A stretch of DNA of 64,000 bases from Symsagittifera roscoffensis (taxonomy: Eukaryota > Xenacoelomorpha > Acoela > Convolutidae). The translations under genes and the position numbers were made by a program. The notes under the pieces were generated by a model. It ran no database searches and was not told the DNA's origin. It worked only from the letters and a program-made list of their open reading frames with translations. Positions 10,395-22,545 of this stretch are shown here, piece after piece. Position 1 is the stretch's first letter. Every line of letters starts with the position of its first letter. The stretch lies in contig NC_087070.1 in the NCBI RefSeq assembly GCF_963678635.1, positions 17,269,318-17,333,317 on the forward strand, given 5' to 3'.

Positions 10395-13300
10395 TGTACA
10401 AAAACACCGTATTTTAAACCGACATTCCAGATATCAAAATACACAAAGGAACAACAAAAGTTCCTCACAATGTTCAATTTTCAACATTCTCAAGTTACTC
10501 AAACTGCTACTAAAATACCCAATGGTTTACGCCACATCTAAATTTGATGTTGGAAAAGTAAACTCACCATTACATCTACCTCTGAAACTTGACGAAATTT
10601 TCAAAAAGCAACGGGCCAGTAAAGTCCAAATTCACTTGCAAGACAAAATCAATAGATTACTAGTTATTCTAGAACAATATGAAATTATTTCCCCAGTAAA
10701 TGAAGAACAACAACCAAAAGGAAACATATTCCTAAATCCCGTTATTTTTTTTAGCTAAAGAAGAATCATTAAAAATCGTACTAGACGCAAGATATCTCAA
10801 TTCACTCATTGATGAATCTAATTGTAATTGCCCTATAGAACCAATTCAAGTAATTTTCACAAAGCTAAACGGAAAATTTTTTACAACATCTGACATGAAC
10901 AGTGCATACAATCTAATGCCACTAGCTGAACAATCATGACGCTTGACACAACTCGTCATTGGAAACCAACAATACGAACTTAATAGACATTTCTATGGAA
11001 TTTCCATATGACCAGCAACATTCTCAGCATTTATGAGCAAAAATTTTTGACCACTCAGTCTCAGTAAAAATGTCATAAAATTTTTAGGCGATGTCTCATG
11101 CAATCACAGACAAAAAACAAAATGTTTAGGGTGTTAGAAAAATATCATCAAATACTACTTAAAAAAACGTGAAAGCAGCCCCGGATGAATCACAATTTTT
11201 CTCACCCGTGTAAAATTCCTGGGACATATTATCGAAGGAAATACGATCAATCCATTAAAATCCCGCATAGACGCAATTCAAAAACTTCAACCACCTTCAA
11301 ATAAGAAAAAAACACAAGATTTTGTTGGAATGTTAAACTTCTTAAGTAAAGACGTATACAAAATGCAGCTATATTTAAGACCATTTTACAACATCCTTAG
11401 ACAGCAAAATAATTTCGAATGGACAACAGAACATCAAAAGCGACTCGAAGAGATAAAAACTTTTCTCACTGAACAAATATCAAACACCATTCCAGATCCA
11501 GATCAACCATTTTATGCCATGTGCGACTCCTCAAATTTTGGCATCGGCGCAGCATTACTACAATCACACAGTGGAACAAATAAAATGAATCTTATTTCAG
11601 CAAACTCAAGATTATTTACACAAGCTGAACTTAGACTCTCTACACTTATGAGAGAATGCACAGCTATAATATACGCCCTCACCGAATATGAATTCTTAAT
11701 ACTTGGATCAAAACATCCAACAATTCTCTTTACAGACCATAAATCTATAATTTTTTTTCACATTGAAATCAAATCCAAACCATAGAGTTTATAGCTTTCA
11801 ATTAATTTTAATGAAATTCCCAAACCTACAAATAGTTTGGACAGCAGGAAAAAATTTTGCATTGCCAGACATACTCAGTAGAAAGACACCATCTGAATTA
11901 TTAACAAGAAACAACAGTAGAAATACCATAAAATATTTAGTTTTTTCTTGTAAAAGACGAAACATCACCAAGGCTAAAATGCAAATATGCAGTAAAAACT
12001 TACACTGATCAAACACAAATAAACAACTTACAACTTTTTCCATTATATTTTGATTGCCAAAATAATCACTACAAAATAGACCTTTTTGGAAACTCTACAT
12101 TTAAACTTATACCATATTCATCATGGATCGAAAACAACATACAACAAAAACCACTCAAACAAAAAATGTACAGGACAGATTAATTCCTTTAATAGAAAAA
12201 GAAAATTTAACTGATAATATAAATTTATCAGGACCTCCAGATACCGATAGAAAATACACAATACATCAAGTTTTTAACCTCCATGACCCTCTTGATAACA
12301 TACCTCTCTCAAAGTTAGAAATTGAAAAAATCTTTCTACCAAATACAGAAAAATTAACAATTGAACTACTACAAAAATATCAAAATTTCGACCCAGTCTT
12401 TAGACAATTAAAATCTTGGCACACTTATAAAACAAAACCCATGAAAGCAGAAATCACAATTCTAGGAAACAAAACACTTCTAAGACGCTTTAGAAAATTC
12501 AACAATACATCCATAAATCAGAAAACGAATATTTCAGAATATCAAACATCAGAGTTAAAAGTACCATGTTTACCACTAAGCATGATACTCCTAGCATTCC
12601 ACATTTCACATTCCTTAAACGCTAAAAACAAATTGCAGAAAAACAAGATTTCAAAGGACAAAATCTATATTTCAATCATAGAATCTCATTTGACACAAAA
12701 GGACCAATTTCACCATCCTCAGAAGGAAACTCATATATAATGGTCATAGTTGACGCATTCACACACTACGTAGCACTTAACCTAGTACCACATTGTAATG
12801 CCTATTATGCTTATGCAACACTTTATGAACACTGGATAGCAAAATTCGGATTACCTGAAATCCTTGCCACAGACAATGGCACCGAGTTCATTAATAACGA
12901 AATAATTACATTATGCCATCTATATAACATCAAACACAAACCACGAACATCTCATGCCCTTTAGACTAATGGTTTAGTCGAAGGCATGAACCAATCATTA
13001 CAAGAATACCTCAAATGTATCATAAATGGAAACGATACAAAACTTACTGAATGGTCAACAGATGTAAAGTTATTCCTCTAAGCTTATAATTCACAAATAA
13101 CAGGGACTATCACCTTATCAAATTAGTTTTAATCAAAAACCACGAAAACCACCAATAATGTTCACAGTAAACTCTTCAAAAAACGCACAAGGCTATTGCC
13201 AAATCCTCAAAAAAACCAGTGTGTTATAATCTACCATTTTATACACACGAGGAAGATCATTTTCATCACCCACAAATTTTGAAATTAGCATCTGGCTCAC

Positions 13301-13555
13301 ACACCAAATGGATTTTAAACAGAGATAAAAAACACAATAAAATTTATCAAAAAAGAGCCAAAAAACTATTAAAAGACAAAACATTCATTCCAAAAAGAAT
13401 TCATGATTCACACTAGCAACAAATTTAAAAATTGGAATATTTGTCTTAATCCCAATCTTTGTAGTAAAAAAAGTAATTTCTAAAAACTTACAACCAATCC
13501 AAAAAGGACTATTTTAAATTATTGACAAACCCACTGATGCAAGAATGAATCATTT
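10395..13555 (+). pseudogene. pol: Pol remnant: RT, RNase H, integrase (copy B)
   Basis: It is collinear with the intact copy C Pol. The RT active site YLDD has become FLGD (about 11080-11094). The RNase H region is fairly well kept in 11330-11785 (DSSNFGIGAA, then MRECTAII and FTDHKSI), then frameshifts into 11763-12008. Integrase keeps its catalytic Asp contexts (SFDTKGP and ATDNGTEF) and Glu (GLVEGMNQ), but about 150 bp are deleted near 12625, removing the HHCC zinc-binding domain seen in copy C. Stops and indels are spread throughout, so it is non-functional. The GPY-like module near 13500 is broken, and the 3' end of the gene is deleted up to the small membrane ORFs. Confidence 0.85.
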
Positions 13556-13560
13556 CTCAA

Positions 13561-13990
13561 ATGCTTCTTTCCGAATCAGTCAGTTTTTTAAAAAGTAACA
13601 CTTCAAATTTTTTTTCAATCATGTCAATCATTTTTCAAATCATCAGCTTTTCCCGTATAGATACTTTCGAATTGTTTCTCTTACTTTCTGTAATTTTTTG
13701 CAGTTTTTTTTATCATTTTCTATTCACTCCACAAAATCTACCTCAACTTTGCAAAAATCCTTGACCGCCTCTCCAGGTACGATATTTCAACAATTATCTA
13801 ATTGTTAAGACAACTCTTTCACAAAAAAGACATTTTTCTTCTTTTAGTAATATTTTTCACATTCCTGATTTTCCTAATTTTGAAAATATGCAAATGTATA
13901 AAAAGCTTTAGAAAATGTATAATAGGCAACAATAATCTTTGCACTAGCAACAATACTCCTAATCCTTTTCATAGAAGAATATTGTAACCA
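13561..13990 (+). pseudogene. Remnants of the two small membrane ORFs (copy B)
   Basis: 13561-13764 (67 aa, MLLSESVSF start, hydrophobic core) corresponds to copy C 56109-55879. About 13790-13985 corresponds to copy C 55882-55694, now lacking its ATG and frameshifted. A CCAG|GTACGA sequence near 13774 is shared with copy C (ACAG|GTACGA near 55907), so a possible splice donor is conserved across diverged copies. Confidence 0.6.
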
Positions 13991-14059
13991 ACATAAATTT
14001 TCTTCATAGGTAAAACATATAAAGAAACGTATAAAGCAACAAAAACAAATAAACATATA

Positions 14060-15200
14060 AATTGCTAATCAACAACCCACACAACAGTCCCCGCCGACTA
14101 CAACATCCCAGGAATCTCCAACAACACCAACATCTAGTCAGACAAACCACCCTCAATCATCAACACGTACTTTTTTTCAAGAAAATCCATATACATTTGA
14201 AGAAGAACATTCACTATTATCAGAACCTTTAGAACCTGTAGTTCGCTACGCATCCCTAATCGAACCACAATACGCACCAACATATAATATATACCCTTTC
14301 CTTCAACAAGACTTTATTAGAACAAGACACCCAAGTCAAAACCAAAATACATCCACAATAAATAGACAAATCATACATCCAAGACGAAATAGAAATTTTA
14401 CAACTCCCAGAGTTCATTTTAACATACCCTCAACACCAACTCAAAACCCTTCATATTTTTCCAGCACTACAATCCAAAGTACCCCCTACCATTACAATCT
14501 AGCTCACAACAAAACACTCCAAACATACCATCGGACTACTTAGGATCAGCCCCCACATCCGAACAAATTCAAGAAAATCCCCTTAACCCCCAACTTCAAC
14601 ACAACATCTCCCACATTGGATGACACATGCTTTCACTCAAGGTGAACCAAACTTGATAAATGAACCAATAGATATCTCATCAGAAACATCTTTTTCACTA
14701 CCAGAAACCCTCTCACTTTCTTCAACCCCTTCAGTAAGTCAGATAGCAACAACATCATTTTACCCAGATTTTCCTTAGACGATATATATAAGGAACATTT
14801 AACCAATAATACACCCCTTCGATTAGATTGGAATACATTCATAGCACCTCTTCCACTATTTGGTCAACAACTCGACAGTAACAGGCTACATAACTGGGCA
14901 CTCAACAGATTACAATATAGACATGACATTCATAAACACATACAGGAACACAATATAAAAATCCTAACACAAGACAATTTAACACTTAAATTTGAAATAA
15001 CAGTAAAATTAAACAATCTAGTACATCACCTTCTCCCCTTAGCTCCACAAAAAATAACAGCTCAATCATTACCTTCTCCATTCATCCCAGCAGAAATTAT
15101 CTATAAATACGATAGATATACAAAAAAGACACTTGGACACATTACATTGTATAATCCCTGTTCAGGATTATCCTACACATGTTTTGTTAAATATTTTTTC
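14060..15200 (+). pseudogene. Remnant of the methionine-free ORF-X (copy B)
   Basis: Aligns with copy C 55688-54552 through shared blocks such as NPYTFEE, RQIIHPRRNRNF, LDWNTF and SNRLHNWALNRLQYR. It opens directly after a TAA, and the first roughly 150 codons contain no ATG in frame, as in copy C. Frame breaks near 14510-14620 and near 14780 inactivate it. At its 3' end an indel fuses it in frame with env, which destroys the env signal peptide. Confidence 0.7.
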
Positions 15201-15745
15201 TCTTGCAAACCCTACCCCCTTTTTTCAGAAACAACAAATCATAAAAACCTTTCATCTCGAACAGGACCCCGAGATTTATTAGTCACACACTATGATTTTG
15301 AAGAAAATGAACAAAAAACACTACATAAATACGCCATAAATCAAGTAACTCAATGCGAATCTGAACCACAAGAAATAGAAACAAGAAATATAGTAGCGAC
15401 ACTTTATTCAAAAGCTAGAGCTACAACAGTAACAGAATACAAATTTACAGCAACATTCTCAGAGAAAACATTACATTGTTCTCAAATGGAAACAAAAATA
15501 GACTTGATCACGAATCTTTCTATCAAAGTAATATAGAAAAACTTTTACATCTTAGCCCTGAAGATTGTGAAAACGAACTTAATTGACTAAAATTAACCAC
15601 AAATAAAGGCACAAGTCGAAAATTAGTAATTTTTCAAGTTTTTCCCGACTCTGCACATCAAGCGGAAATTGAAAGATACCAAGGTCATATAAAATTAGAT
15701 GACAAATACCCATTCCACGGCGCACCGTTAAACCTTATTGTATAT
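15190..15745 (+). pseudogene. env: Env N-terminal remnant (copy B), truncated
   Basis: The region around RTGPRDLLVTHYD and YGHIKLDDKYPF-like sequence matches the N-terminal part of copy C env. There is a frameshift near 15490, and the homology stops abruptly at about 15730-15750, where the GC-rich array begins. About 650 codons of env, ORF3 and the LTR are missing. Confidence 0.7.
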
Positions 15746-15749
15746 CAAG

Positions 15750-17940
15750 CCCCGTTTGTCTTTTTTAAGTCGCGCCGTCACTCTTTTTTTATGCCGCGCC
15801 GTTGAAGTTTTTTCCTAAGTCGTACTATTAATTATTTTCGATAGGGTATTTTTTTAAGTCGCTCTGCTCAAGTCTTTTTTTAAGTCGTGCCATCGGTTTT
15901 TTTAAGTCCCGCTATTGATGTTTTCGTAAATCGCATCGTCATTTTTTTCTTCTATTGCGCCGTTTTGCTCTTTTCCTAGTCGTGCCGCTAAATTGTTTTC
16001 ATTAAATCGCACCGTCTGTTTTTTTCCTAAGTCGCGCCTCAAAAGTTTTTTCTGAAGTCGCGCCACTAAACTTTTTTTTTAGTCGCGCCGTCAGTCTTTT
16101 TTTAAGTCGCGCCTTAGTCTTTTTTTAAGTCTTTTCTTATTTCGAGTCATCAATTTTTTCGTTAATTGCGCCGCTAAAAATTTTTCTTAAATCGCGCTGC
16201 CAAAGTATTTTCATAAATCGCTGCGTCTGCTTTTATTAAGTCTTTTCTTATGTCGCGCCATCATTTTTTTCGTTAATTGCGCCGCTAAATTTTTTTCTTA
16301 AATCGCGCCGCTAAAGTATTTTCATAATTTGCGCCGTCTGTCTTTTATTAAACCGCACCACTAAAGTATTGTCTTATGTCGCGCCGCTAAAATCATTTCT
16401 TAAGTCGCGCCACTAGAGCCTTTTCGTAAATCGCGCCGTCTATTTTGCCTAGACCACGGCGCTAAACTTTTTTATTAATTGGCGCCGCTAAACTTTTTTT
16501 TGTATGTCACGCCGACAATTTCTTTTATGTTGCGACGCTCAAGTCTTTTCTTAAATTGTGCCACTAAATTATTTTCTTAATTAGAGCCCTTTAGGTCTTT
16601 TCTTAAGTCGCTCCGCTAACGTCTTTTCTGAAGTCGGGTCGCTTAAGTCTTTTTTCTAGGTCGGGCCGCCAAAGTTTTTTTTTCAGTTGCGCCGCTTAAG
16701 TCTTTTTTTAATGGCGTCGCCAGTCGTTTTTTGTAAGTCGCGCCGTCAACTTTTTTATGAGTGGCGCCACTAAATTTTGTTCTTTAGCGGTGCGACATAA
16801 GAAAAGACTGGCGGCGCGACTTAAGAAAAGAGTGACGGCGCGATTTAAGAAAAGACGTTGGTGGCGCGGCTTACAAAATTACTCACGGGGCGACTTATAG
16901 AAAAAATGACAGAGTGACTAAGGAAAAGACTGACGGCGCGACTTCCGAAAAGAGTGACACTGCAACTTACAAACAGACTGATGGCACAACCATAACCCGC
17001 AGCGCTGCTGCGAAATTTAGTCTAAAAACGGTATACGGCGCGACTTACAAATTCTTTTCTTATTTCGCGCCGCGTACGTTTTTTTTTAAAATTCCGCCGC
17101 TAAAATATTTTTTGAAGTCGAGGCGTCAGTATTTTTTAAGTCGCGCCGTCAATTTTTTCTTGCGTGGCACCCCTAATTTTCTTTACCGGCGCGGCTTAAG
17201 GAAAAACTGGCGGCGCGCGTAAATTAAGTAAAGAGTGACGGCGCGACTTAAGAAAAATGTTTAAGTGCGTGACTTACGGAAAGACTCATGGCGCGACTTA
17301 CGTAATGACTGACCGCGCGACTTCCAAAAAGACTAACGCCGCGACCTAAAAACAGACGGATGGTGTGACTTTAACCCGCAGTGCTATTCTGCGAAAACTA
17401 TATACGGCGCGACTTACAAAGTTTTTTCTTATTTTGCGCCGCGTGAGTTTTTTCTTATCGCGCCGCTAAAATGTTGTTGTAAGTCGCGCAGTCAGTCTTT
17501 TTGTTAAGTCGCGCCGTCAATTTTTTCTTGTGGAGCCGTCTAATTTTTTCTAGCGGCGCGACTTAAGAAATGACTGGTGGGGCGACTTAAGAAAAAAATG
17601 ACGGCGTGACTGAAGAAAAGACTTTAGCTGCGCGACCTACGAAAAGATTGACGGCGCAACTTACGGCAAAAACGACGCCGCGATTTGGGAAAAGACTAAC
17701 TGCGGCAATTAAGAAAAGTATGATCGCGCGACTTACAAAAAGACTGACGCCGCGATTTACGGAAAGAATCACGCCGCGACTTAAGAAAAGACTAACGGCG
17801 GGACTTAAGAAACGACTGACGGCGCGACCTAAAAAAGACTGAAGGATCGACATTAACACGCGGCGCGACTGCGAAATTCATTCTAAAAACGGTATGCGGC
17901 GCGACTTACAAGTTCTTTTCTTCAGTCGCGAACCTCGACC
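15750..17940. repeat. GC-rich, repeatedly inverting degenerate array (GTCGCGCC motif)
   Basis: A motif of about 25-30 bp, AAGTCGCGCCGCTAAAG followed by TTTTCTT, recurs dozens of times. Orientation flips several times: forward to about 16790, reverse to about 17045, forward to 17190, reverse to 17410, forward to 17555, reverse to about 17900, then a last forward unit. A larger unit containing AACCCGCAG followed by a TACGGCGCGACTTACAAA-like block recurs near 16993, 17373 and 17853. ORFs across the array (for example 16914-17222) follow the repeat composition and are not credible genes. Confidence 0.85.
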
Positions 17941-18767
17941 CTTGCAGGCCCATCAGAGCCCTAATGACTTAAGAGAAACACTGACAGCCGCATACAGAAT
18001 AGGGAATTTTCTTTGCAATATAAATCTTCCATTTTTTGTCCAACAATTTGTTTTAACTCTGGTCTAATTGTTTTTCATATTCTTGAGAACGATTGTTTTT
18101 ATTCTCGAATATATTTGAATTGAATAAGTTTTGACTACTTTATGATCTGTCTCCTATTTAACAAGTAAAGTCTGTTGTAAAAAAAAGTCATATTGGCAGC
18201 GCGCTTTTTTTGTTTCTAATTGATAACTTCTTTGTTTGATTGTTTTTCATTCAGCTTTATAAATTCAGTAATGTTTTTTGCTGTCATTCTTTTGTTTTCT
18301 TCGTTGTTAAGACATAAAAATATCTTTTGTGCTCAGCTGAAAGCGGATTTTACTTAAGAAATAGTTGCTCTGCAAAAAATTAAAGAAGGACTTTTAACGC
18401 CTTAGAATTACAATCAGACACTTTTGTTTCATAGTCGTCAACAAGCAACTAAGCAAACAAAAAGCTTTTTTCTGATTGGTCAAATTGTAAACCAAAAAGA
18501 AGTATTAAAAAGAGAAAAAAACAATTAAGGACTAATCTCGATTTGTCATTTCAGAATTTCAATTCAACAAATAAACTTCGTAAAGTTCATTTCAATTGAT
18601 CATTAAACGGTTCTAAAGCTAAAGTTATTTGTTTTCATAGAAAAACTCGGGTTGATAAAAACTCTTAAAACACAGTAAAGCTTAACGAATATATTTTGAA
18701 AATGGCAAAAAGCTTGGCTTTTTAGTTGTATTATTTTCAAATATTTTGATTAAATTATTCTGTTGGA
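17941..18767. other. Intergenic AT-rich DNA upstream of the putative host gene
   Basis: No ORF of note and no recognised repeat. It may hold the promoter or earlier exons of the seven-transmembrane gene that starts at or before 18768, but I see no clear signal. Confidence 0.4.
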
Positions 18768-19080
18768 ATGATACTAATTTTTATAACTATCTTTCAAATT
18801 TCGGTAGTCCTTTCAACGGTTCGAATTTTATTTCTTTCGTTGAAACTTACAAAAAAGTTACCAAACAGAAGCTGCAAAGACTTTGATTATTTTTATCTGA
18901 CTCTTTTCGCTTCCGAACTTCTGTTACTTTTCGTTGTTATTGCACAGAAGGTAGCTCAAGCTCTCTCCCTTGTCCATACAAAACTAGGAGATGAATGTCA
19001 TCCCCATTTCATAGTTTTCATGTACACTATTCAATCTGCATCGTGCGTCTACTTGGCTACGAATTGGGCAGAAATCGCAG
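18768..19080 (+). CDS. Putative seven-TM membrane protein, exon 1 (or earliest exon seen)
   Basis: First of four exons that join in frame. It contributes about 104 codons with three hydrophobic segments, ending ...TNWAEIA before CAG|GTTGGC at 19080/19081. The split codon G|TT is completed at 33319, giving Val. The four-exon product is about 260 residues with seven predicted membrane segments, three here, one in exon 2, one in exon 3 and two in exon 4. A membrane segment ending in WAEI is faintly reminiscent of the TOM1/GPR137-type family, but I do not assign it. The ATG at 18768 is the first in frame; an alternative start is an acceptor near 18805. No pseudogene lesions are seen. Confidence 0.5.
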
Positions 19081-19365
19081 GTTGGCGACCAATTAGGTCT
19101 ATTAATTTAGTGAGCCGTCGATTTTCCGTCTTTCAAAGAAAATGACGGAATATTGAGGCTGGGAGCGGTTTTTCATTCTGACCATTTTTAATTTCTTTAA
19201 TTCAGCGTTTTGGACAAATATTTTTTTCCTGTCATCATTTTTTTTGTAGAATAATTTTTAGAGGGATGTAAGAATTTGACAACTTATGAATAATAAACGC
19301 CCAATCATCTTTGCCAATCAGCGTCGTGGGTCAAGTTTTGACTTTATCTTTCGACCGAAGTGGTA

Positions 19366-19560
19366 AAATCAGATGTGATTTTGCGATCAAAAATCCATAG
19401 TATCGCAGGGCTTATAGTCGTTCAGAGTCAAAACATAAAATCGAACTATTTTGAAACAGAGTTTGCGTGGGTCGAATCAGATGTCAAAATTCAACCAAAA
19501 ATCCATATTTGCGCGGGTCCTGTAGTCATAGTTATAGTCGAAACATGAAGTCGAAGTATA
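19366..19560 (+). repeat. Imperfect direct duplication, about 108-bp period
   Basis: AATCAGATGT ... CAAAAATCCATA ... TATAGTC ... AAATCGAA-like blocks recur in the same order from about 19366 and from about 19474. Two diverged units only; small ORFs over them are incidental. Confidence 0.55.
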
Positions 19561-19956
19561 ATTTTAGAAATGAACATTTTGTCCAGATTTTTTGCTTGCA
19601 AAATGTAATCAGAAGCTTATTGCAAAAAAACTCAGAGTTTAATGTGTGTTTATTGCACAGTTAGCTAGACCAACAAATTTGTTGGTCATATACAGGACCG
19701 CCACGAGAAGGCCCACAAATCTTAAAGGCAACGACCCAACAAATCGTTAGCAGAAAAAATGAAAGCTAAAAAAAGCTTTCTCGAATTAAACAACTTAAAA
19801 TGAATCAGATAAAAAACAACTAAACAAAAAACCCTTCTTATTTCAAAACTGAGATGACAAATGAATTTGGGTCGGATTTTTTTTCGCTTGCAAAAATGTT
19901 AACATATGCAAATTACAGTACAGTCCTGGGTATAAGTCCTTTTAATGTGCAGTTAG

Positions 19957-20155
19957 CTACATACATACATACATACATACATACATACATACATACATAC
20001 ATACATACATACATACATACATACATGCATACATGTATACACACATACAATTATACATACATACAAAAACACATATATCCGTTCACACATACATACATAC
20101 ATACATACATACATACATACATACATACATACATACATACATACATACATAAATA
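19957..20155. repeat. (CATA)n microsatellite, two blocks
   Basis: Perfect CATA runs at about 19957-20036 and 20087-20150, separated by a degenerate segment. The 113-aa and 73-aa ORFs over it are tetranucleotide artefacts. Confidence 0.95.
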
Positions 20156-20279
20156 CATAAAAATGTACATACAAAAAACATATACATCAATCTAAAATCC
20201 ATAAATACAGACAGAAAATTTTATGTTCTTACTCACATCCAACATAGATACATCAAACTGTTTACTGTAAATGTTTCCT

Positions 20280-20480
20280 AGTGTATAAAACCCATTTCGA
20301 ACGAAACCAATCTAAGTTTTTTTTCGTCGAAACAACTCGTGAACCAAATTCACACGAAACGTTTTTCCTCGACCGAACACGGTCAAAAAGTTTTTTTCTC
20401 GGTTGAAAAAACCCTGGATCGAACTCAGTCAAAACAATTTTTCTCGGTCGAAAGTCTTCTCGGCCAAAAAACAAGCGGTG
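20280..20480. repeat. Degenerate short direct repeats (TCGGTCGAA/TTTTTCTCGG)
   Basis: Blocks resembling CGGTCAAAA followed by a T-run and CTCGGT-CGAA recur four or five times at 35-45-base spacing. Low-complexity intronic sequence of unknown origin. Confidence 0.4.
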
Positions 20481-22477
20481 CAATAGATTGTTCAAACTTG
20501 AATTGAGACAAACTATTTGTTTTAATGAGGCGTAGCGAGAAGCATAAGTGTCTATTAGCACGCGCTTTTTCTCCAAATTATATGCTCTATCACTCGAAAT
20601 GTTGATACTATAAATTTTGTTTAAAACTTAAATAACCTAAATTAATAGTGGAAATTAAATTTCACTTTCTCTGATAAAATTTTTGATAAAATGCACAAAA
20701 AAATTGACAAAAATTGAAGTTTTTACCCTAAGGTACTGGTTTGACTGTAGGTCAGCGCTTTGGTGCCATTTTATTTTGCGAGCGCACAAAGCAAGCTTGA
20801 TTGCATTTTGTTCCCTGCGCACGACAGTGAAGAAGATATTTGGTCGAAAAAGGCTAGTCTAAGGTAAATATCTTTAACCAGGTTCAAATTCTGGTCGGAG
20901 ATTTTTTCTAAACTTTTTAGTCACTTGGACTATAACACTGAAAACATTGAGATTTTTCACTTTCTCTTATCAAAAAGGGCTCTGGTTAAATTTATCTGTC
21001 GCCGACTCCCAGAACAAGTCAGCAAGTTTGAGTTTCTATGTCTCTTAAGCTTAGATAGGGTAGAATTAGTCTATTTTTATTCAGATCTTTTTTTTGCTCA
21101 GTTTATTGCATTATATATACTTTAGGGTTGCTCAGTATAATCTTTCACAAAAATCATTTTTCCATTTTTTTACGTCATTTGAAAAATTATGATTAAAAAC
21201 AAGTTCGTTTTTTTGTTCTTCTCTTCAATTCAATTGAGAGAATTTGTACACCACCAACTAGTATTGCAATTCACTAGACCACAAAACCAGAAAAGTCAGA
21301 TCGAGATAAGGCAGTGCAGAAAATTTATCAATTTTTTAAACGATTTAAACAGTGCTCTGTCAGACCAGTTCAAACCTTCAAGGGCGTGTTGCAGCCAAAT
21401 TCATTAGTCACAAAGACAAAACCCGTTGCGACAAGGCGTAAAAAGTTAGTTGATACATCTTTTTATATCATTGTCTTCGCCTGCTCATTATTCCGACCCT
21501 TGAAAATGAGGAGGAACTTTGTATTCGGGTATGTTTTAGTTTTTTGTTTTCCGCGCAAAAACAGGTATTACAGCTAATCGTCGGTATTGGTCAAATGGTA
21601 TTTCTTTTTTAAAAAAGTTTTTTTTTGCCGTGAGGCGAACGCCATTAAAATGTTTTGATTTTTTTTTTCGAAGTATCGAATTTTTAATGTTTGTTCTCAA
21701 GTCGAGCAAATAGGGTGAGCGCGCAGGCTTATTTTGTTTTTTGGCCAAAATCATTTACCACAAATAATCATCGTTCAAGTCTGATTCGAACGATACTAAA
21801 AAATTTCAAAAAGTTGTCCAAGTGTCGAAAAAAAAAACGTTTGAAAATTTTGAGTTGTAGTCTATCTTCGATCAAGTAGAGCCAGCGAGCAGGCTTGTCA
21901 TGAAACTATGAGCCACAAAAATTTTGAGATTTTTTCATTAATATTATTTAGCGCCATTTTTGGAACAAAAAGTTGGAAATGCAGATCAGTATCTGCAAAA
22001 ATAAATTGTTAAATTAATTTATTTTATTTAAATTTTTTTTCCTATTTTTGATTGTAAATTTTTTTTATAAATGTTGTTGACTATGTTTAAGTCACCATAT
22101 CTTAATGCGTTTGTATTGTTCTCAAATCACACCTCGCATTAAACTGACTTTAATGTCAAGTAAAGAAAAAAATCATTTTTCTTATGATTAAGTATATAAC
22201 ATTTTGTGCTTTTTTCTGCATATTGTTGATCTGCTTAAAACAGCGCATCTTCATACCCGTACGGAGGCTGTGTTTCTCGGTAGAAATTTTATTAAGATTA
22301 TTTAGCCACGTTCTCTCGTATTTTCTGTGCAGAAATAATCTATTTCTTTTCCAGTTTAAAAGAGATAAACCTGCTTCGAGTATACACAATAACAGTAGTA
22401 ATACAATGCAAAATAACACTTGCTATAACAATTGTTACATTGTTTTTGACTGCTAAAACCATTAAGCTACAATAAGC

Positions 22478-22545
22478 ACTTGTCCTACTGGTTAGCACAA
22501 CCGCCTCGCAATTTGAATGTCGCTGGTTTTTTCTAGATAGAAATA
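22478..22545 (+). other. tRNA-like fragment (decayed tRNA pseudogene or SINE head)
   Basis: CTGGTTAGCACA resembles a tRNA D-arm/A-box, and GTCGCTGGTTTTTTC resembles a variable loop plus T-arm whose B-box has lost its usual GGTTCGAATCC form. Spacing is about tRNA-sized. No intact cloverleaf can be drawn, so it is not a functional tRNA. Confidence 0.3.

Noticed and set aside
16914-17859. ORFs of 78-102 aa in the GC-rich region
   Set aside because: They follow the GTCGCGCC repeat and exist on both strands; composition mirrors the array.
15750-17940. CRISPR-like array
   Set aside because: Repeats are degenerate, flip orientation and lack unique equal-length spacers; the context is eukaryotic.
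19854-20195. ORFs made of THTYIHTYIH or CMYVCMYV repeats
   Set aside because: Artefact of the CATA microsatellite.
20840-20905. tRNA-like A and B boxes (GGCTAGTCTAAGG, GGTTCAAATTC)
   Set aside because: Spacing is too short for a tRNA and no acceptor stem can be paired.
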